64,000 nucleotides of DNA from Conchocele bisecta (GCA_029237695.1 CM055277.1:37668242-37732241); one strand, 5' to 3'. Positions 10,867 to 22,164 are shown, counted from the stretch's first letter. The notes: generated from the letters alone by a model not told the origin. A program made the numbers and translations.

Positions 10867-11009
10867 TGAGTAGTCGTCAATTCTACTGCTGACAAAAATG
10901 AAGGCAGGTTCTATAAAGATGTCAAAATGACAAAACTGCATCCTAGTACAGGTCTTAATTAGATCCTTTATCTACACAACCACGCACATGCTCACAAAGC
11001 CGCAATATT

Positions 11010-11325
11010 ATCCCGTCGACACAGTGTGTCTTTGCCATGAAACATGGTGCCAGGAATTATTTTTTGATATCCTGTCAATACGACCTAATCACTGCGTATG
11101 AATATGTGCGGTTGTCATACTAGTCGATTCTCCGATTTTGAGGATGCGACTGGGGTTATTTTTTTGCATTTTAAAGCTAGTTGTAGGTGTTTACGGGATA
11201 AATAGAATAGTAGGCAGTGCCATTCATGGGAAAAAAAATCTGGCGTGGCAGAGCCTTGCCCATCCTGTGTTTTCTAAGCCGTGCCAGATATTGTTTCCCA
11301 TTCACGGCACTAACCTACTATTCTC
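11010..11325 (+). mobile_element. Inverted element pair, copy 2
   Basis: Reverse complement of 7447-7762. The shared block includes CCTAATCACTGCGTATGAAT and AGTCGATTCTCCGATTTTGA without visible difference. With copy 1 it brackets the last two MMAB exons. Confidence 0.75.
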
Positions 11326-11494
11326 TATTTACATTATCATGTGGTCAGTTGAATCAATATGTTCATTTTATAGCTTTATTGTGTTAAATTTGTAAACATC
11401 TGGACACATGATTATAAACTGTCTGAGCATGTACCCCAAATTTGAACTTCAAACTTTGGACGAGGTCACTTGCAGTATGTCGGAGTTGGCCATA

Positions 11495-11575
11495 CAGTGG
11501 AACCTCTCTATACCGGACACCCTTGGAGTTGTTCCAGGGTCTCCGGTTAAGAGAGGTAACACGATAAGTCTGACA
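11495..11575. repeat. pogo-like MITE end fragment
   Basis: TACAGTGGAACCTCTCTATA followed by CCGGACACCCTTGG, then an inverted CCGGTTAAGAGAGG. The left end matches the complete copy at 58115. The right end is not found. Confidence 0.5.
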
Positions 11576-11761
11576 CATGCCTACTCCATGACATGTGTGG
11601 GTTTGCGATCATGAACACACATCACAATTTGATATAAACGATAATGGAGCCAATCAAAATGAAGCAAACAGAGATTGTCTAGATTATACTGTACTTAGTT
11701 TCTTATCGTACAAAGGCCGATATATGTGTTTGTGTGCAGCATTGCCACCGGACACCCGGTC

Positions 11762-12008
11762 AGGGGGCCGTTTCACTGTACTTCGTAGTTCGTACGACTA
11801 AAATATTTGTTAGTGCAAAATTATGATAGTCTATAAATTTCACATTAACATTCGTGTAAACAATTATTGGATTTACATGTATTGAGCATAGGCTGCATAT
11901 GCAGCCTATGCTCAATAAATATAAATCCATCAATTGAAATTTCCAAACAATCCTAAGTTTGCACTTACGAACATTTTAGTTGTACAAAGTTTAGAGAAAT
12001 GGGCCCCT
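11762..12008. mobile_element. GGGCCCGTTTCACTAAAC MITE, copy 2
   Basis: Complete copy with the central palindrome AGCATAGGCTGCATATGCAG. The flanks GGTCAG (11757-11762, then GGGG) and GGTCAG after GGCCCCT suggest a duplication of about 6-7 bp. Confidence 0.85.
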
Positions 12009-12446
12009 GGTCAGGATCTTGTGAGTTCAGTTGAGCTGGGTGTTGAGCTGGGTGACACACTTTCCAAGTATTGCACTGCAATCAAGTGGCACAGACTCGA
12101 GTCTACGTCACATTGGTGCGTTCAGTCTTCTTAATAGCCAAACTGAAGATGGGGTTGGCACAGACTTAAGCTAGCAGTGGTCTCAACAATCAGGAGTGGG
12201 AACTTTCAGGATACATGTATATCCGGAAATCAAAATTATATATTCCTGATAATTGCAGAAAAGTGCTAATGTTTCAACGTGGGAAGCTCACTTTTAGACA
12301 TTTGTGGGTGCAAAAATGTGTTTGTTTGGCCATTTTCAGGATTCCGCATTTGGAACTGTTCTCATCCATGAAAAGTACGATATGAAATCTCACACAACAT
12401 CCACTAATCTGAATGGTCTGTCACCTTAATTGGTATGTGACCTCAT

Positions 12447-12560
12447 TGTGCCTGTGACTAGAGAAATGGGGCTTATGTGTTTTACGACCAGTGTAGATCC
12501 AGAGTAGCCTGTGCTATTTGACCAGGAGCTACACTGGTCACAAATCCCCATTTCTCCAGT
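12447..12560. mobile_element. GTGACTGGAGAAATG MITE, internally deleted
   Basis: Only the two inverted ends remain (TGTGACTAGAGAAATGGGGC to CCCCATTTCTCCAGTGACGG), about 115 bp; the middle of the family is missing. Confidence 0.7.
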
Positions 12561-12634
12561 GACGGCCACATGCCAGAGATGCGCCGCCTCAAGCTGCTGG
12601 GTTTCACATATAAGACTGGAGTACATGCTCAACA

Positions 12635-12884
12635 GGGGGGCGTTTCACTAAACTATGTACGACTAAAATGTTTGTAAGTGCAAAATTATGATACCGGTAG
12701 TCTGTAAATTTCTCATTAACAATGTTTTCTTGTAAAATATTATTGGATTTACATTTATTGAGCATAGGCTGCATATGCAGCCTATGCTCAAAGAATATAA
12801 ATCCATCAATTGAAATTTCCAGACGATCCTAAATTTGCACTTACGAACATATTAGTCTACGAAGTTTAGTGAAACGGGCCCCAG
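12635..12884. mobile_element. GGGCCCGTTTCACTAAAC MITE, copy 3
   Basis: Complete, with central palindrome at about 12758-12792. Ends GGGCGTTTCACTAAAC and GTTTAGTGAAACGGGCCCC. Confidence 0.85.
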
Positions 12885-13276
12885 ATGTAAAATCAGTGGT
12901 TGGCGCACCAGTAGAGATCATGTTTAATTTGTTGCTTATTAGGCCAATAAAGTTAATTTACTGAAGATCATCAGAATATTGGGAAAAAATGGGGCGGGTG
13001 GGCGTCTTATTTTTTTATTAAAGTTTGTTGTAAATAGTGTTAACAAACAATAATTCATTATTTTTATGGGAGGGTGGGGATACTATTCAGTAAATTAATT
13101 TTATTTTGCATTACTAATACTATTTTTAATTTATTTAAACATCTGTGTAATATCTGTGATTTGAATATTTTATCGTTAAGCTCCTAATGTACTGTTAAAT
13201 TTGTAATATGAAAGCTGTGGTCCCACATGCCAGGTTATAATATACGGAGACAGATAGTTTTGTATATTATTCTGTA

Positions 13277-13400
13277 GATATGACACTTTCTGGCAAAATA
13301 AACATTCATTCACCATTAACCCATGTATTGATTGGAATTATACATTTTATATCGGACGTAAATTTCCACACCGTCATGTTTTGTACACCAGCAATGACTA
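13277..13400. repeat. Fragment of the TTAA element family
   Basis: ACTTTCTGGCAAAATAAACATTCATTCACCATTA-type sequence matches the interior of the element at 33008. No ends. The preceding 12885-13276 is AT-rich with nothing recognised. Confidence 0.55.
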
Positions 13401-13507
13401 TACTGGAGTCATACTGTCCGTTCATCTGTGTGTGTCTTAACACATCATATTTCACATACAAATTCCTCTATCATACTATCTATATCTTGTACATATTCCT
13501 ATGTTAA

Positions 13508-13845
13508 ATGTACATGCCCACTCAGTAGGCACAAAATGTTCTTTATATCAGAGACATCATCTGAGACATTTTCTGGCAAAATAAACAGAAAATATCGGAC
13601 GTAACATTCCACACTGATATCAGGGGCAATAACCGTGTTTCCTTAAAATGTTAATGGACATTGCTATTTATACTCTGTTTTTATTTTTTGATGAGCAATT
13701 ATCATACTTAATAATCTGTCGAAAATATTATTTTTTCAGGTGACGCATTTAATTTGTATAAATAATTAAAAAAATAGTGCCACAATTATACACTTATTTA
13801 ATTCCTATTAAGAACATTTTGTGCCTACTGAGTGGGCGTGTACCT
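13508..13845. mobile_element. TTAA-flanked MITE (AGGTACATGCCCAC), copy 1
   Basis: The ends ATGTACATGCCCACTCAGTA and TACTGAGTGGGCGTGTACCT are flanked by TTAA (13504-13507 and 13846-13849). Just inside is GGCACAAAATGTTCTTTAT. 338 bp, no coding. Confidence 0.85.
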
Positions 13846-14230
13846 TTAACCCTTTACAGACACGATACAATTACAGTAGTATGAAACTTTTGAGGGGTAA
13901 AAATCCCTATGTCCTTTATTTCATCTCGAAAGTAAATGTTGTTACCACTCATTTGAACCGTCTCAACAAGACGGTTCAAGTGAATGGTAACAACATATAC
14001 CTTTATGGAGAAATAAACAAATTAATTGGATTATTGTCTACACATATTATCATATCCTTCGACTGAAATGGTCCATCTTACTGGGAATTACATCTGGAGC
14101 CAAGTACTCTGGTGCAGTATGGGTGCCTGGCACCAAATCTGGACACTGTCTTTCAGTGATGAAATCTTTGATTGTAATGTTAGTTCACCCCACATACAGA
14201 TAATACCAGTACATGTACATGTAATTTTCT

Positions 14231-14378
14231 GGAACCAGGTCAGGTGATTCTAATTTCAGGGTTGAATATATATATTTTTTTTTTCAATATAAAAATACGG
14301 GATCGAACCCATTGGCCCAGCTTTAAATGACCTTAGCTGTTGATGGGCCATTAAACACCAATAATCAATCAATCAATG
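14231..14378 (+). mobile_element. SINE, 5'-truncated copy
   Basis: GAACCAGGTCAGGTGATTCT to the 3' end ACCTTAGCTGTTGATGGGCC with an AATCAATCAATCAA tail. Only the 3' part is present, as expected from incomplete reverse transcription. A diverged piece of the same family seems to precede it from 14110. Confidence 0.65.
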
Positions 14379-14525
14379 TACCTAAGAAGACGTGTGATAT
14401 TGCATGAAATATATTTACAAAATTTACAATTATCTGTAAGTGACGTGGAAAGTTTACAAAATGTTTAGAGCATTTCCGCCTTTGCTATGAAAATTTTGTC
14501 AACTTTTGATGTCATTTACAGAAAA

Positions 14526-15219
14526 GTGGGTGGCAGGTGGGGGCAAGCGATGGGTAATTTAACGATTGGGGTTCATCCTTACCGGAATCCCGACTGGAGA
14601 CCTGGTTTGGCCCTCACATACGTCTTTGGCATTTTGTATGTGACAGTTGAATCTGGATACCCCTTGTAACAGTAATCCTACCGGGATTACTTTTTATTAG
14701 GTGAAGAGGCCAAGTGACTTTGGTGCAGTATGGACCTGGTACTAGGTCAGGTTATTCTAATTTATTTCAGGGCTGAATATATTTGTTCTTTATGTAAATA
14801 TTCCGTTCTGATTTCGGAATTCCCCCCAATGCGGGATCGAACCCGTTGGTCCTGACCTTAGCTGTTCATTATAGGAATGAATGGCCTTTTTGTGGAATTT
14901 ATCGGGGTATAAACTTGGAAAAGTCGCGGGAATACTGGACGAAGGCCCGATATCCCCGATAAATTCCACAAAAAAGCCATTCATTCCTTATAATTCCAGC
15001 ATTTTAAATAAATTAATCAAGAAAATGTGTTTATTTTCCGTTTTCTTAAGAATTATTTTAACTGCGCCTCACGGTTACGGAAAGTAGTTCGGTGTGGGAG
15101 TTTACTGGGATATATATTTTGGACAGAGACTTGGTACGGGCCAATCAAATGTTAGGGAATTGTGTAAATATGTATGTGCTGAAATTATAGGCCGTTAAAC
15201 ACCAATAAACAAACAAACT
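14526..15219 (+). mobile_element. tRNA-like SINE with an insertion
   Basis: Starts GTGGGTGGCAGGTGGG (A-box-like TGGCAGGTGGG) with GGTTCATCC (B-box-like) at 14570-14578, and ends CCGTTAAACACC then (AAAC)n. An 11-bp direct repeat TTTACAGAAAA flanks it (14515-14525, 15220-15230). The 3' region is interrupted at the word GCTGTT by a hairpin element. Confidence 0.85.
14866..15186. mobile_element. Hairpin element inside the SINE
   Basis: A near-perfect inverted repeat (GGAATGAATGGCCTTTTTGT at 14875 facing ACAAAAAAGCCATTCATTCC at about 14968-14987), then AT-rich sequence ending GCTGAAATTATAGG, which mirrors CCTTATAATTCCAGC at 14986-15000. It breaks the SINE between GCTGTT and AGGCCGTTAAAC. Confidence 0.65.
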
Positions 15220-15292
15220 TTTACAGAAAAGCAATTCATGAAAAATCGCCCATCTTCGTAGGTACAAACATCACATGGCTTGTCTCATATGA

Positions 15293-15517
15293 CTGTGACT
15301 GGAGAAATATGGCATATATGATGTTTGACCAGTCAAGCTGCTGATCGACTAGCACAGTCATGTGGTAAAGACCGATACTGTTAGTTAGAAGAAAGCTAGG
15401 TGTTTCACTGACTGAACCATGTGATCAGTGCAGATCCTATTCAGATTGTGCGGGTTCACAGGCTGATCGGGAACTGCACTGGTGGCAAAGACTCATAAGC
15501 TCCAGTCACTGCCACAG
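15293..15517. mobile_element. GTGACTGGAGAAATG MITE
   Basis: From TGTGACTGGAGAAAT to CTCCAGTCACTGCCACAG, diverged in the middle. It directly follows the split GAGACACG MITE. Confidence 0.65.
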
Positions 15518-15529
15518 ATCAGTTTATAT

Positions 15530-15850
15530 CCCTATTTATTTGGGTCTGAATTTGAAGCATCTGACAAATGTGTGACATGTACAGTGAAATCTGTATCAAT
15601 ATGTTCATGATGTTAAGTCTGTATCACTTTGTTAAATTGGTTATACCATTCTGTTATATCTGTGACATCCTGTTAAGTACGTGTGTGTTATATCTGGATG
15701 CATATACAATGTGTTGTAATAAAACATATGTGGAATTCTTCTTCTCTTATTTTAAGGTAGTTGTACCCTTCTTGTGGCCCCATGTAAAGTCTATGGAAAT
15801 CTAATAAAAAAAACCTACTAATAAAACAATAGCTACTTATAAATATAAAT
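15530..15850. other. No gene recognised; UTR-like AT-rich sequence
   Basis: T-rich sequence with one AATAAAA (about 15718). Might be an old 3' UTR, but no coding exon was found before it. Confidence 0.3.
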
Positions 15851-16020
15851 AAAAAAGTGGGTGGCATGTGGGAGCACGCGATGGGTAATTTAACGATCGG
15901 GGTTCATCCTTACCGGAATCCCGACTGGAGACCTGGTTTGGCCCTCACATACGTCTATGGCATTTTGTATATGACAGTTGAATCTGGTTATACCCCTTTA
16001 TATGTGAGTATTACGATTAT

Positions 16021-19000
16021 TATACCCCCACAAACAAAGTTTGTTGGGGGTATATAGGAGTCGGCTTGTCGGTCGGTCGGTCGGTCTGTTGGAAATTCCC
16101 TTCCGCTCTATATCTTCTACACCGATGCATGGATTATCAAATGGCTTGGCACAAATGTTTCTCATGATGAGAAGGTGTGTCGCAATCAATAATCACGCAC
16201 CTACGTCCAAGGTCACAGTTGAAGGTCAAAGGTCAAACCTATAGAAATTCCCTTCCGCTCTATATCTTCTACACCGATGCATGGATTATCAAATGGCTTG
16301 GCACAAATGTTTCTCATGATGAGAAGGTGTGTCGCAATCAATAACCACGCACCTACGTCCAAGGTCAAGGTCACAGTTGAAGGTCAAAGGTTAAACCTAT
16401 TTAAATTCCCTTCCGCTCTATATCTTCTACACCGAAGCATGGATTATCAAATGACTTGGCACAGATGTTTCTCATGATGAGAAGGTGTGTCGCGATCAAT
16501 AACCACGCACCTACGTCCAAGGTCAAGGTCACAGTTGAAGGTCAAAGGTAAAAAATATTGAAATTCCCAAATGGCTTGGCACAAATGTTTCTCATGATGA
16601 GAAGGTGTGTCGCGATCAATAACCATGCACCTACATCCAAGGTCAAGGTCACAGTTGAAGGTCAAAGGTAAAAAATATTGAAATTCCCAAATGGCTTGGC
16701 ACAAATGTTTCTCATGATGAGAAGGTGTGTCGCGATCAATAACCATGCACCTACGTCCAAGGTCAAGGTCACTGTTGAAGGTCATAGGTCAAACCTATTG
16801 AAATTTCCTTCCGCTCTATATCTTCTACACCGATGCATGGATTATCAAATGGCTTGGCACAAATGTTTCTCATGATGAGAAGGTGTGTCGCGATCAATAA
16901 CCACGCACCTACGTCCAAGGTCAAGGTCACAGTTGAAGGTCAAAGGTCAAACCTATTGAAATTCTCTTCCGCACTATATCTTCTACACCGATGCATGGAT
17001 TATCAAATTGCTAACCACGCACCTACGTCTAAGGTCACAGTTGAAGGTCAAAGGTCAAACCTATTGAAATTCCCTTCCGCTCTATATCTTCTACACCGAT
17101 GCATGGATTATCAAATGGCTTGGCACAAATGTTTCTCATGATGAGAAGGTGTGTCGCAATCAATAATCACGCACCTACGTCCAAGGTCACAGTTGAAGGT
17201 CAAAGGTTAAACCTATTGAAATTCCTTCCGCTCTATATCTTCTACACCTATGCATGGATTATCAAATGCTTTGGCACAAATGTTTCTCAGGATGAGAAGG
17301 TGTGTCGCGATCAATAACCACGCACCTACGTCCAAGGTCAAGGTCACTGTTGAAGGTCAAAGGTCAAACCTATTGAAATTCCCTTCCGCTCTATATCTTC
17401 TACACCGATGCATGGATTATCAAATGGCTTGGCACAAATGTTTCTCATGATGAGAAGGTGTGTCGCGATCAATAACCACGCACCTACGTCCAAGGTCAAG
17501 GTCACTGTTGAAGGTCATAGGTCAAACCTATTGAAATTTCCTTCCGCTCTATATCTTCTACACCGATGCATGGATTATCAAATGGCTTGGCACAAATGTT
17601 TCTCATGATGAGAAGGTGTGTCGCGATCAATAACGACGCACCTACGTCAAGGTCAAGGTCACAGTTGAGGTCAAAGGTCAAACCTATTGAAATTCCTTCC
17701 GCTCTATATCTTCTACACCTATGCATGGATTATCAAATGCTTTGGCACAAATGTTTCTCAGGATGAGAAGGTGTGTCGCGATCAATAACCACGCACCTAC
17801 GTCCAAGGTCAAGGTCACTGTTGAAGGTCAAAGGTCAAACCTATTGAAATTCCCTTCCGCTCTATATCTTCTACACCGATGCATGGATTATCAAATGGCT
17901 TGGCACAAATGTTTCTCATGATGAGAAGGTGTGTCGCGATCAATAACCACGCACCTACGTCCAAGGTCAAGGTCACAGTTGAAGGTCAAATGTCAAAAAT
18001 ATTGAAATTCCCAAATGGCTTGGCACAAATGTTTCTCATGATGAGAAGGTGTGTCGCGATCAATAACCACGCACCTACGTCCAAGGTCAAGGTCACTGTT
18101 GAAGGTCAAAGGTCAAACCTATTGAAATTCCCTTCCGCTCTATATCTCACCGATGCATGGATTATCAAATGGCTTAGCACAAATGTTTCTCATGATGAGA
18201 AGGTGTGTCGCAATCAATAACCACGCACCTATGTCCAAGGTCAAGGTCACAGTTGAAGGTCAAAGGTCAAACCTATTGAAATTCCTTCCGCTCTATATCT
18301 TCTACACCGATGCATGGATTATCAAATGCCTTGGTACAAATGTTTCTCAGGATGAGAAGGTGTGTCGCGATCAATAACCACGCACCTACATCCAAGGTCA
18401 AGGTCACAGTTGAAGGTCAAAGGTCAAAAATATTGAAATTCCCAAATGGCTTGGCACAAATGTTTCTCATGATGAGAAGGTGTGTCGCGATCAATAACCA
18501 CGCACACCTACGTCCAAGGTCAAGGTCACTGTTGAAGGTCAAAGGTCAAACCTATTGAAATTCCCCCTTCCGCTCTATATCTTCTACACTGATGCATGGA
18601 TTATCAAATGGCTTGGCACAAATGTTTCTCATGATGAGAAGGTGTGTCGCGATCAATAACCACGCACCTACGTCCAAGGTCAAGGTCACAGTTGAAGGTC
18701 AAAGGTCAAACCTATTGAAATTCCCTTCCGCTCTATATCTTCTACACCGATGCATGGATTATCAAATTGCTAACCACGCACCTACGTCCAAGGTCACAGT
18801 TGAAGGTCAAAGGTCAAACCTATTGAAATTCCCTTCCGCTCTATATCTTCTACACCGATGCATGGATTATCAAATGCCTTGGCACAAATGTTTCTCAGGA
18901 TGAGAAGGTGTGTCGCGATCAATAACCACGCACCTACGTCCAAGGTCAAGGTCATAGTTGAAGGTCAAAGGTCAAACCTATTGAAATTCCCTTCCGCTCT

Positions 19001-19170
19001 ATATCTTCTACACCGATGCATGGATTATCACACTATGCCCAGGGTCAAGGTCACAAACTTGATGCGTTTGAAACCTTAACACTCGGCTAAATGGCTTATA
19101 ATAAAAAATGCCTCGTTTTCTTTGGCTGCCAGTGGGGGTATTCGTGTGCCGACAGGCCACATTTCTAGTT
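16021..19170 (+). mobile_element. Helitron-like element with giant 157-bp array
   Basis: It starts TATACCCCCACAAACAAAG with the mirrored TTTGTTGGGGGTATATA (16021-16056), then a (CGGT)n stretch (16067-16087), about 21 core repeats, and a right end CCAGTGGGGGTATTCGTGTGCCGACAGG closing with ACATTTCTAG before TT. Palindrome, tetranucleotide microsatellite, ~160-bp core repeats and a CTAG end match bivalve 'pearl'/HINE elements described from oysters and clams, which usually carry only a few cores. No protein domain of an autonomous Helitron is present. Confidence 0.7.
16100..19040. repeat. 157-bp tandem array, about 21 units
   Basis: Unit landmarks: CACCGATGCATGGATTATCA, AATGGCTTGGCACAAATG, TTTCTCATGATGAGAAGGTG, CACGCACCTACGTCC, AAGGTCAAGGTCACAGTTGA. 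Shortened units of about 115-120 bp (near 16560, 16680, 18010, 18430) lack the CTTCCGCTC...ATTATCAA part; two others (about 16990 and 18749) lack the middle. A marker variant (AATGC(T/C)TTGG with CTCAGGATGAG) occurs near 17265, 17736, 18325 and 18873, so multi-unit blocks have been copied. As 157 is not a multiple of three, the short frames have no coding meaning. Confidence 0.95.
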
Positions 19171-19719
19171 CATAATCCTATTTTAGGGGAAGGGGCCAAA
19201 TTACTTGGTGTGGTATGGACCTGGCACCAGGTCGGGTTATTCTAATTTCAGGGCTGAATAGATTTGTTCTTGATGTAAATATTCCGTTCTGATTTTGGGA
19301 TTTTCCCCCCAATGCAGCAGGTTAAAATGGGATCGAACCTGTTTGCCCTGCCTTATATGACCTTAGCTGTTGATATGCCGTTAAACACTAATAAACAAAC
19401 AAACAAACTTACATAAATAAACGATATGGATGCGATCAATAAGTCTTTATGCGGATACTGCTAATGATAAAAATGCACATACACCTGTAATATCCAGATA
19501 ACGGACCAATTGTGATGTAGCTCATGTATATTTAAGTCTACACAGGTGTGTAGAAGCCAAATTATGCATGTAAAACACCAACATTTTTTTATTATTTTCT
19601 AACTACAACATATGGTGTGATTTCCTCGCTGGCAGCATCTGCATAAAGATGTATTGAACACATATATATGGTTTATTTGTGTAAGTAGCTATCAGATGTT
19701 TCTCCAAGTATGCGGCTGG

Positions 19720-20160
19720 GTTGTGGCCTTGGGGTTAGAACTCCAATCCGGAGGTTGTGGGTTCACACCTCGCCTTAATAGCTATCAAAAAATGCTTTCA
19801 TACCCAGGTCCCGTCCCTAAATGACCTGTAGCCGATTTCACCAACATTGCAAAGTATACTTTCCTAGCAAAGTATACTTTGAGGGAGAAATTTTCAATTT
19901 TAGAATAAATTTATTAATTTTTATTATACTGAATTTATTACATTATCACAGCCAATTTTGGCTGTGATAATGTAATAAATTCAGTATAATAATTCTGCAT
20001 AGTTTTAATCATCAAATATACACAATCGTTTGTTCTGCATGAAATAATGCATTTCGGAAAAATCAATGATTGCTCCCTCAAAGTATACTTTGCTAGGAAA
20101 GTATACTTTGCAATTTTGATGAAATAGGCCCCAGAGCTGTTGCTGAGATGTTAAGCCGTT
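19720..20160 (+). mobile_element. Second tRNA-derived SINE, split
   Basis: The tRNA-like head TGGCCTTGGGGTTAGA (A-box-like, 19733) and GGTTCACACC (B-box-like, 19771) is followed by CCCTAAATGACC. After a 309-bp insertion it continues AGCTGTTGCTGAGATGTTAA at 20135. Only the general SINE plan is recognised. Confidence 0.5.
19826..20134. mobile_element. MITE with a perfect 35-bp central hairpin
   Basis: Ends CTGTAGCCGATTTCACCAAC and its mirror (GATGAAATAGGCCCCAG), followed inside by CAAAGTATACTTT repeated twice per arm (19853-19885 and 20078-20112). The centre, 19921-19992, is a perfect inverted repeat of 35-nt arms with a 2-nt loop. It resembles the GGGCCCGTTTCACTAAAC family only at the outer 15 bp. 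Confidence 0.75.
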
Positions 20161-20164
20161 TCAC

Positions 20165-20745
20165 TTTCACTATAGTCTGTTTCACGAAAGCTGCCCAAAT
20201 TTTACGGCTATATAGACAATTCAAAAACAATATTATTTTCGATAATATTAAATTAAAGGAAAAAATAAGAATGAGCCTTCTTTTTATTTCGTGAAATTTG
20301 GTCAAATATTGATTTTATTGCGAAAAAACAATTTCCCCATGTTAAATCCCCATAGACATCTTCACGGAGTGAAGATGTCTATGGGGATTTAACATGGGGA
20401 AATTTTTTAGAATTTCAGAAATACTTGACCGATTTTTAAAATTTAACTTTTGTTTTCTTAGTTAGATCATTTCCAAGCTATCTAGCTAGGTTTCGGAGTC
20501 AATTTCCAAAAACAAATTAGTTTTTTGACTCCTCCCACAACTCCTCTACCTTTTTCCCCCATGTTAAATTCCCATAGACAAATCAATTTTTCGTAATAAA
20601 ATCAATATTTGACCAAATGTCACGAAATAAAAAGAAGGCTCATTCTTAAATTTTCCTTTAATTTAATATTATCAAAAAAAATATGGTTTTTGAATTGTTT
20701 ATATCGCCGTAAAATTTGGGCAGCTTTCGTGAAACAGACTATAAG
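20165..20745. mobile_element. Long-TIR element (CTGTTTCACGAAAGCTGCCC)
   Basis: Inverted arms of about 180 bp (20170-20350 and 20560-20745) starting ATAGTCTGTTTCACGAAAGC, with GAATGAGCCTTCTTTTTATT inside. A secondary palindrome of TCCCCATGTTAAATCCCCAT (20334-20403) sits at one end of the interior. A second, interrupted copy is at 62635-63666 in opposite orientation. Confidence 0.85.
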
Positions 20746-21092
20746 TACATGTATGCTGCTTTAATTGTGAATATACAATTCAAGTTGCCATATATGAGAC
20801 TCAAAATGATCAAAGGGACTTATTGTTTATGATTGGAGTAGAGGCAGTTAAAGTTGTGATAGCCTTAACCCTTTCACCCCTACGTAACTGGAATGGATTT
20901 TGCTATCTTAATTTTGCAACCAATCCAACCATCAGAAAATGGTTTTCAGACTAGTGCCATTTATGAAAAGGGGGTATTTTTTGTTTTCAAAAAATATGAA
21001 AATTACTTGCGAACTGTGCAGATACTGATGAGACGGCTCATCGCGAGCCGGCTCATCTGGATCTGTTCTGTTTACAAACCCGCTGTAGCCGA

Positions 21093-21803
21093 TTTTCGGA
21101 TTCAAGGGGTTTTAAACCATAGCGGGTTCAAGGGGTTTTAGACCATAGCGGGTTCAAGGGGTTTTAAACCATAGCGGGTTCAAGGGGTTTTAAACCATAG
21201 CGGGTTCAAGGGGTTTTAAACCATAGCAGGTTCAAGGGGTTTTAAACCATAGCGGGTTCAAAGGGTTTTAAACCATAGCGGGTTCAAGGGATTTTAAACC
21301 ATAGCGGGTTCAAGGGGTTTTAAACCATAGCGGGTTCAAGGGATTTTAAACCATAGCGGGTTCAAGGGGTTTTAAACCATAGCAGGTTCAAAGGGTTTTA
21401 AACCATAGCGGGTTCAAGGGGTTTTAAACCATAGCGGGTTCAAAGGGTTTTAAACCATAGCGGGTTCAAGGGATTTTAAACCATAGCGGGTTCAAGGGGT
21501 TTTAAACCATAGCAGGTTCAAGGGGTTTTAAACCATAGCGGGTTCAAGGGATTTTAAACCATAGCGGGTTCAAGGGGTTTTAAACCAAAGCGGGTTCAAG
21601 GGATTTTAAACCATAGCGGGTTCAAGGGGTTTTAAATCTTAGCGGGTTCAAGGGGTTTTAAACCATAGCAGGTTCAAGGGGTTTTAAACCATAGCAACCA
21701 TAGTGGCTTCAAGGGGTTTTAATCTATAGCGGGTTCAAGGGGTTTTAAACCATAGTGGGTTCAAGGGGTTTTAAACCATAGCAGGTTCGAGGGGTTTTAA
21801 ACC
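21093..21803. repeat. 26-bp minisatellite, about 27 copies
   Basis: Unit GGGTTCAAGGGGTTTTAAAC plus CATAGC. Variants are mostly single G/A changes (GGGG, AGGG or GGAT before TTTTAAA; CGGG or CAGG), arranged in partly repeating patterns. One irregular unit lies at about 21690. The preceding 20880-21090 holds a small GATGAG...CTCATC hairpin and no gene. Confidence 0.95.
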
Positions 21804-22160
21804 CGGTCAATTGTGTCTACTACATGGGTTACAGCTATACCAAGGTCAAAATGCCTTCATGGAAGATGGGACGCCAAATCTAAATAAACTCTAATAATTA
21901 TTGCTAGCCTAAATAATTAGAGCATTAAATATTTAGAGCTAGCATTAATTAGTTGAGTTTATGTAGATTTTGTAGTTCCATAGTTATCACATCCCCAATG
22001 GACAGGAGGGGTTATAGTGTTGGGCCATGTACTTCTGCATTAGTTACTTAGTAACACCTTATCTTCTGTTTTAGCCTTTCCATCATCCGCCGTCTGATTG
22101 TCTCCCCGTCCGTCCGACAACAATTACATCACATTCAGTGCTGTCACAGTAACATGATAT
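21804..22160. other. No recognised feature
   Basis: AT-rich sequence with a small inverted TTAATTA/GAGCTAG stretch at 21885-21960. No reading frame or repeat family was recognised. Confidence 0.4.
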
Positions 22161-22164
22161 CGTA

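Larger units (their letters stand above)
14379..15295. mobile_element. GAGACACGCCATG MITE split by a SINE
   Basis: Left part 14379-14525 (GTACCTAAGAAGACGTG..., TTTACAAAATTTACAATT), right part 15220-15295 ending CACATGGCTTGTCTC. The SINE at 14526-15219 lies between, with the target sequence TTTACAGAAAA repeated on both sides. The extreme left end of the MITE is missing. Confidence 0.7.
15857..19412 (+). mobile_element. tRNA-like SINE split by a 3.1-kb element
   Basis: The left part 15857-16020 and right part 19171-19412 rejoin as one SINE. ATAAATAAA stands before the start (15845-15853) and after the tail (19413-19421), a probable target duplication. The insertion falls at GATTAT|...|CATAATCCTATTTTAGGGG. 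Confidence 0.8.

Noticed and set aside
14570..14578. tRNA gene at the B-box-like sites of the SINEs
   Set aside because: No cloverleaf could be drawn; the boxes belong to SINE heads. No true tRNA or rRNA gene was recognised.
16041..19079. Serial 66-113-codon frames starting MHGLSN
   Set aside because: Each is one unit of the 157-bp array; the period shifts frame at each unit, and the frame ends within the next.
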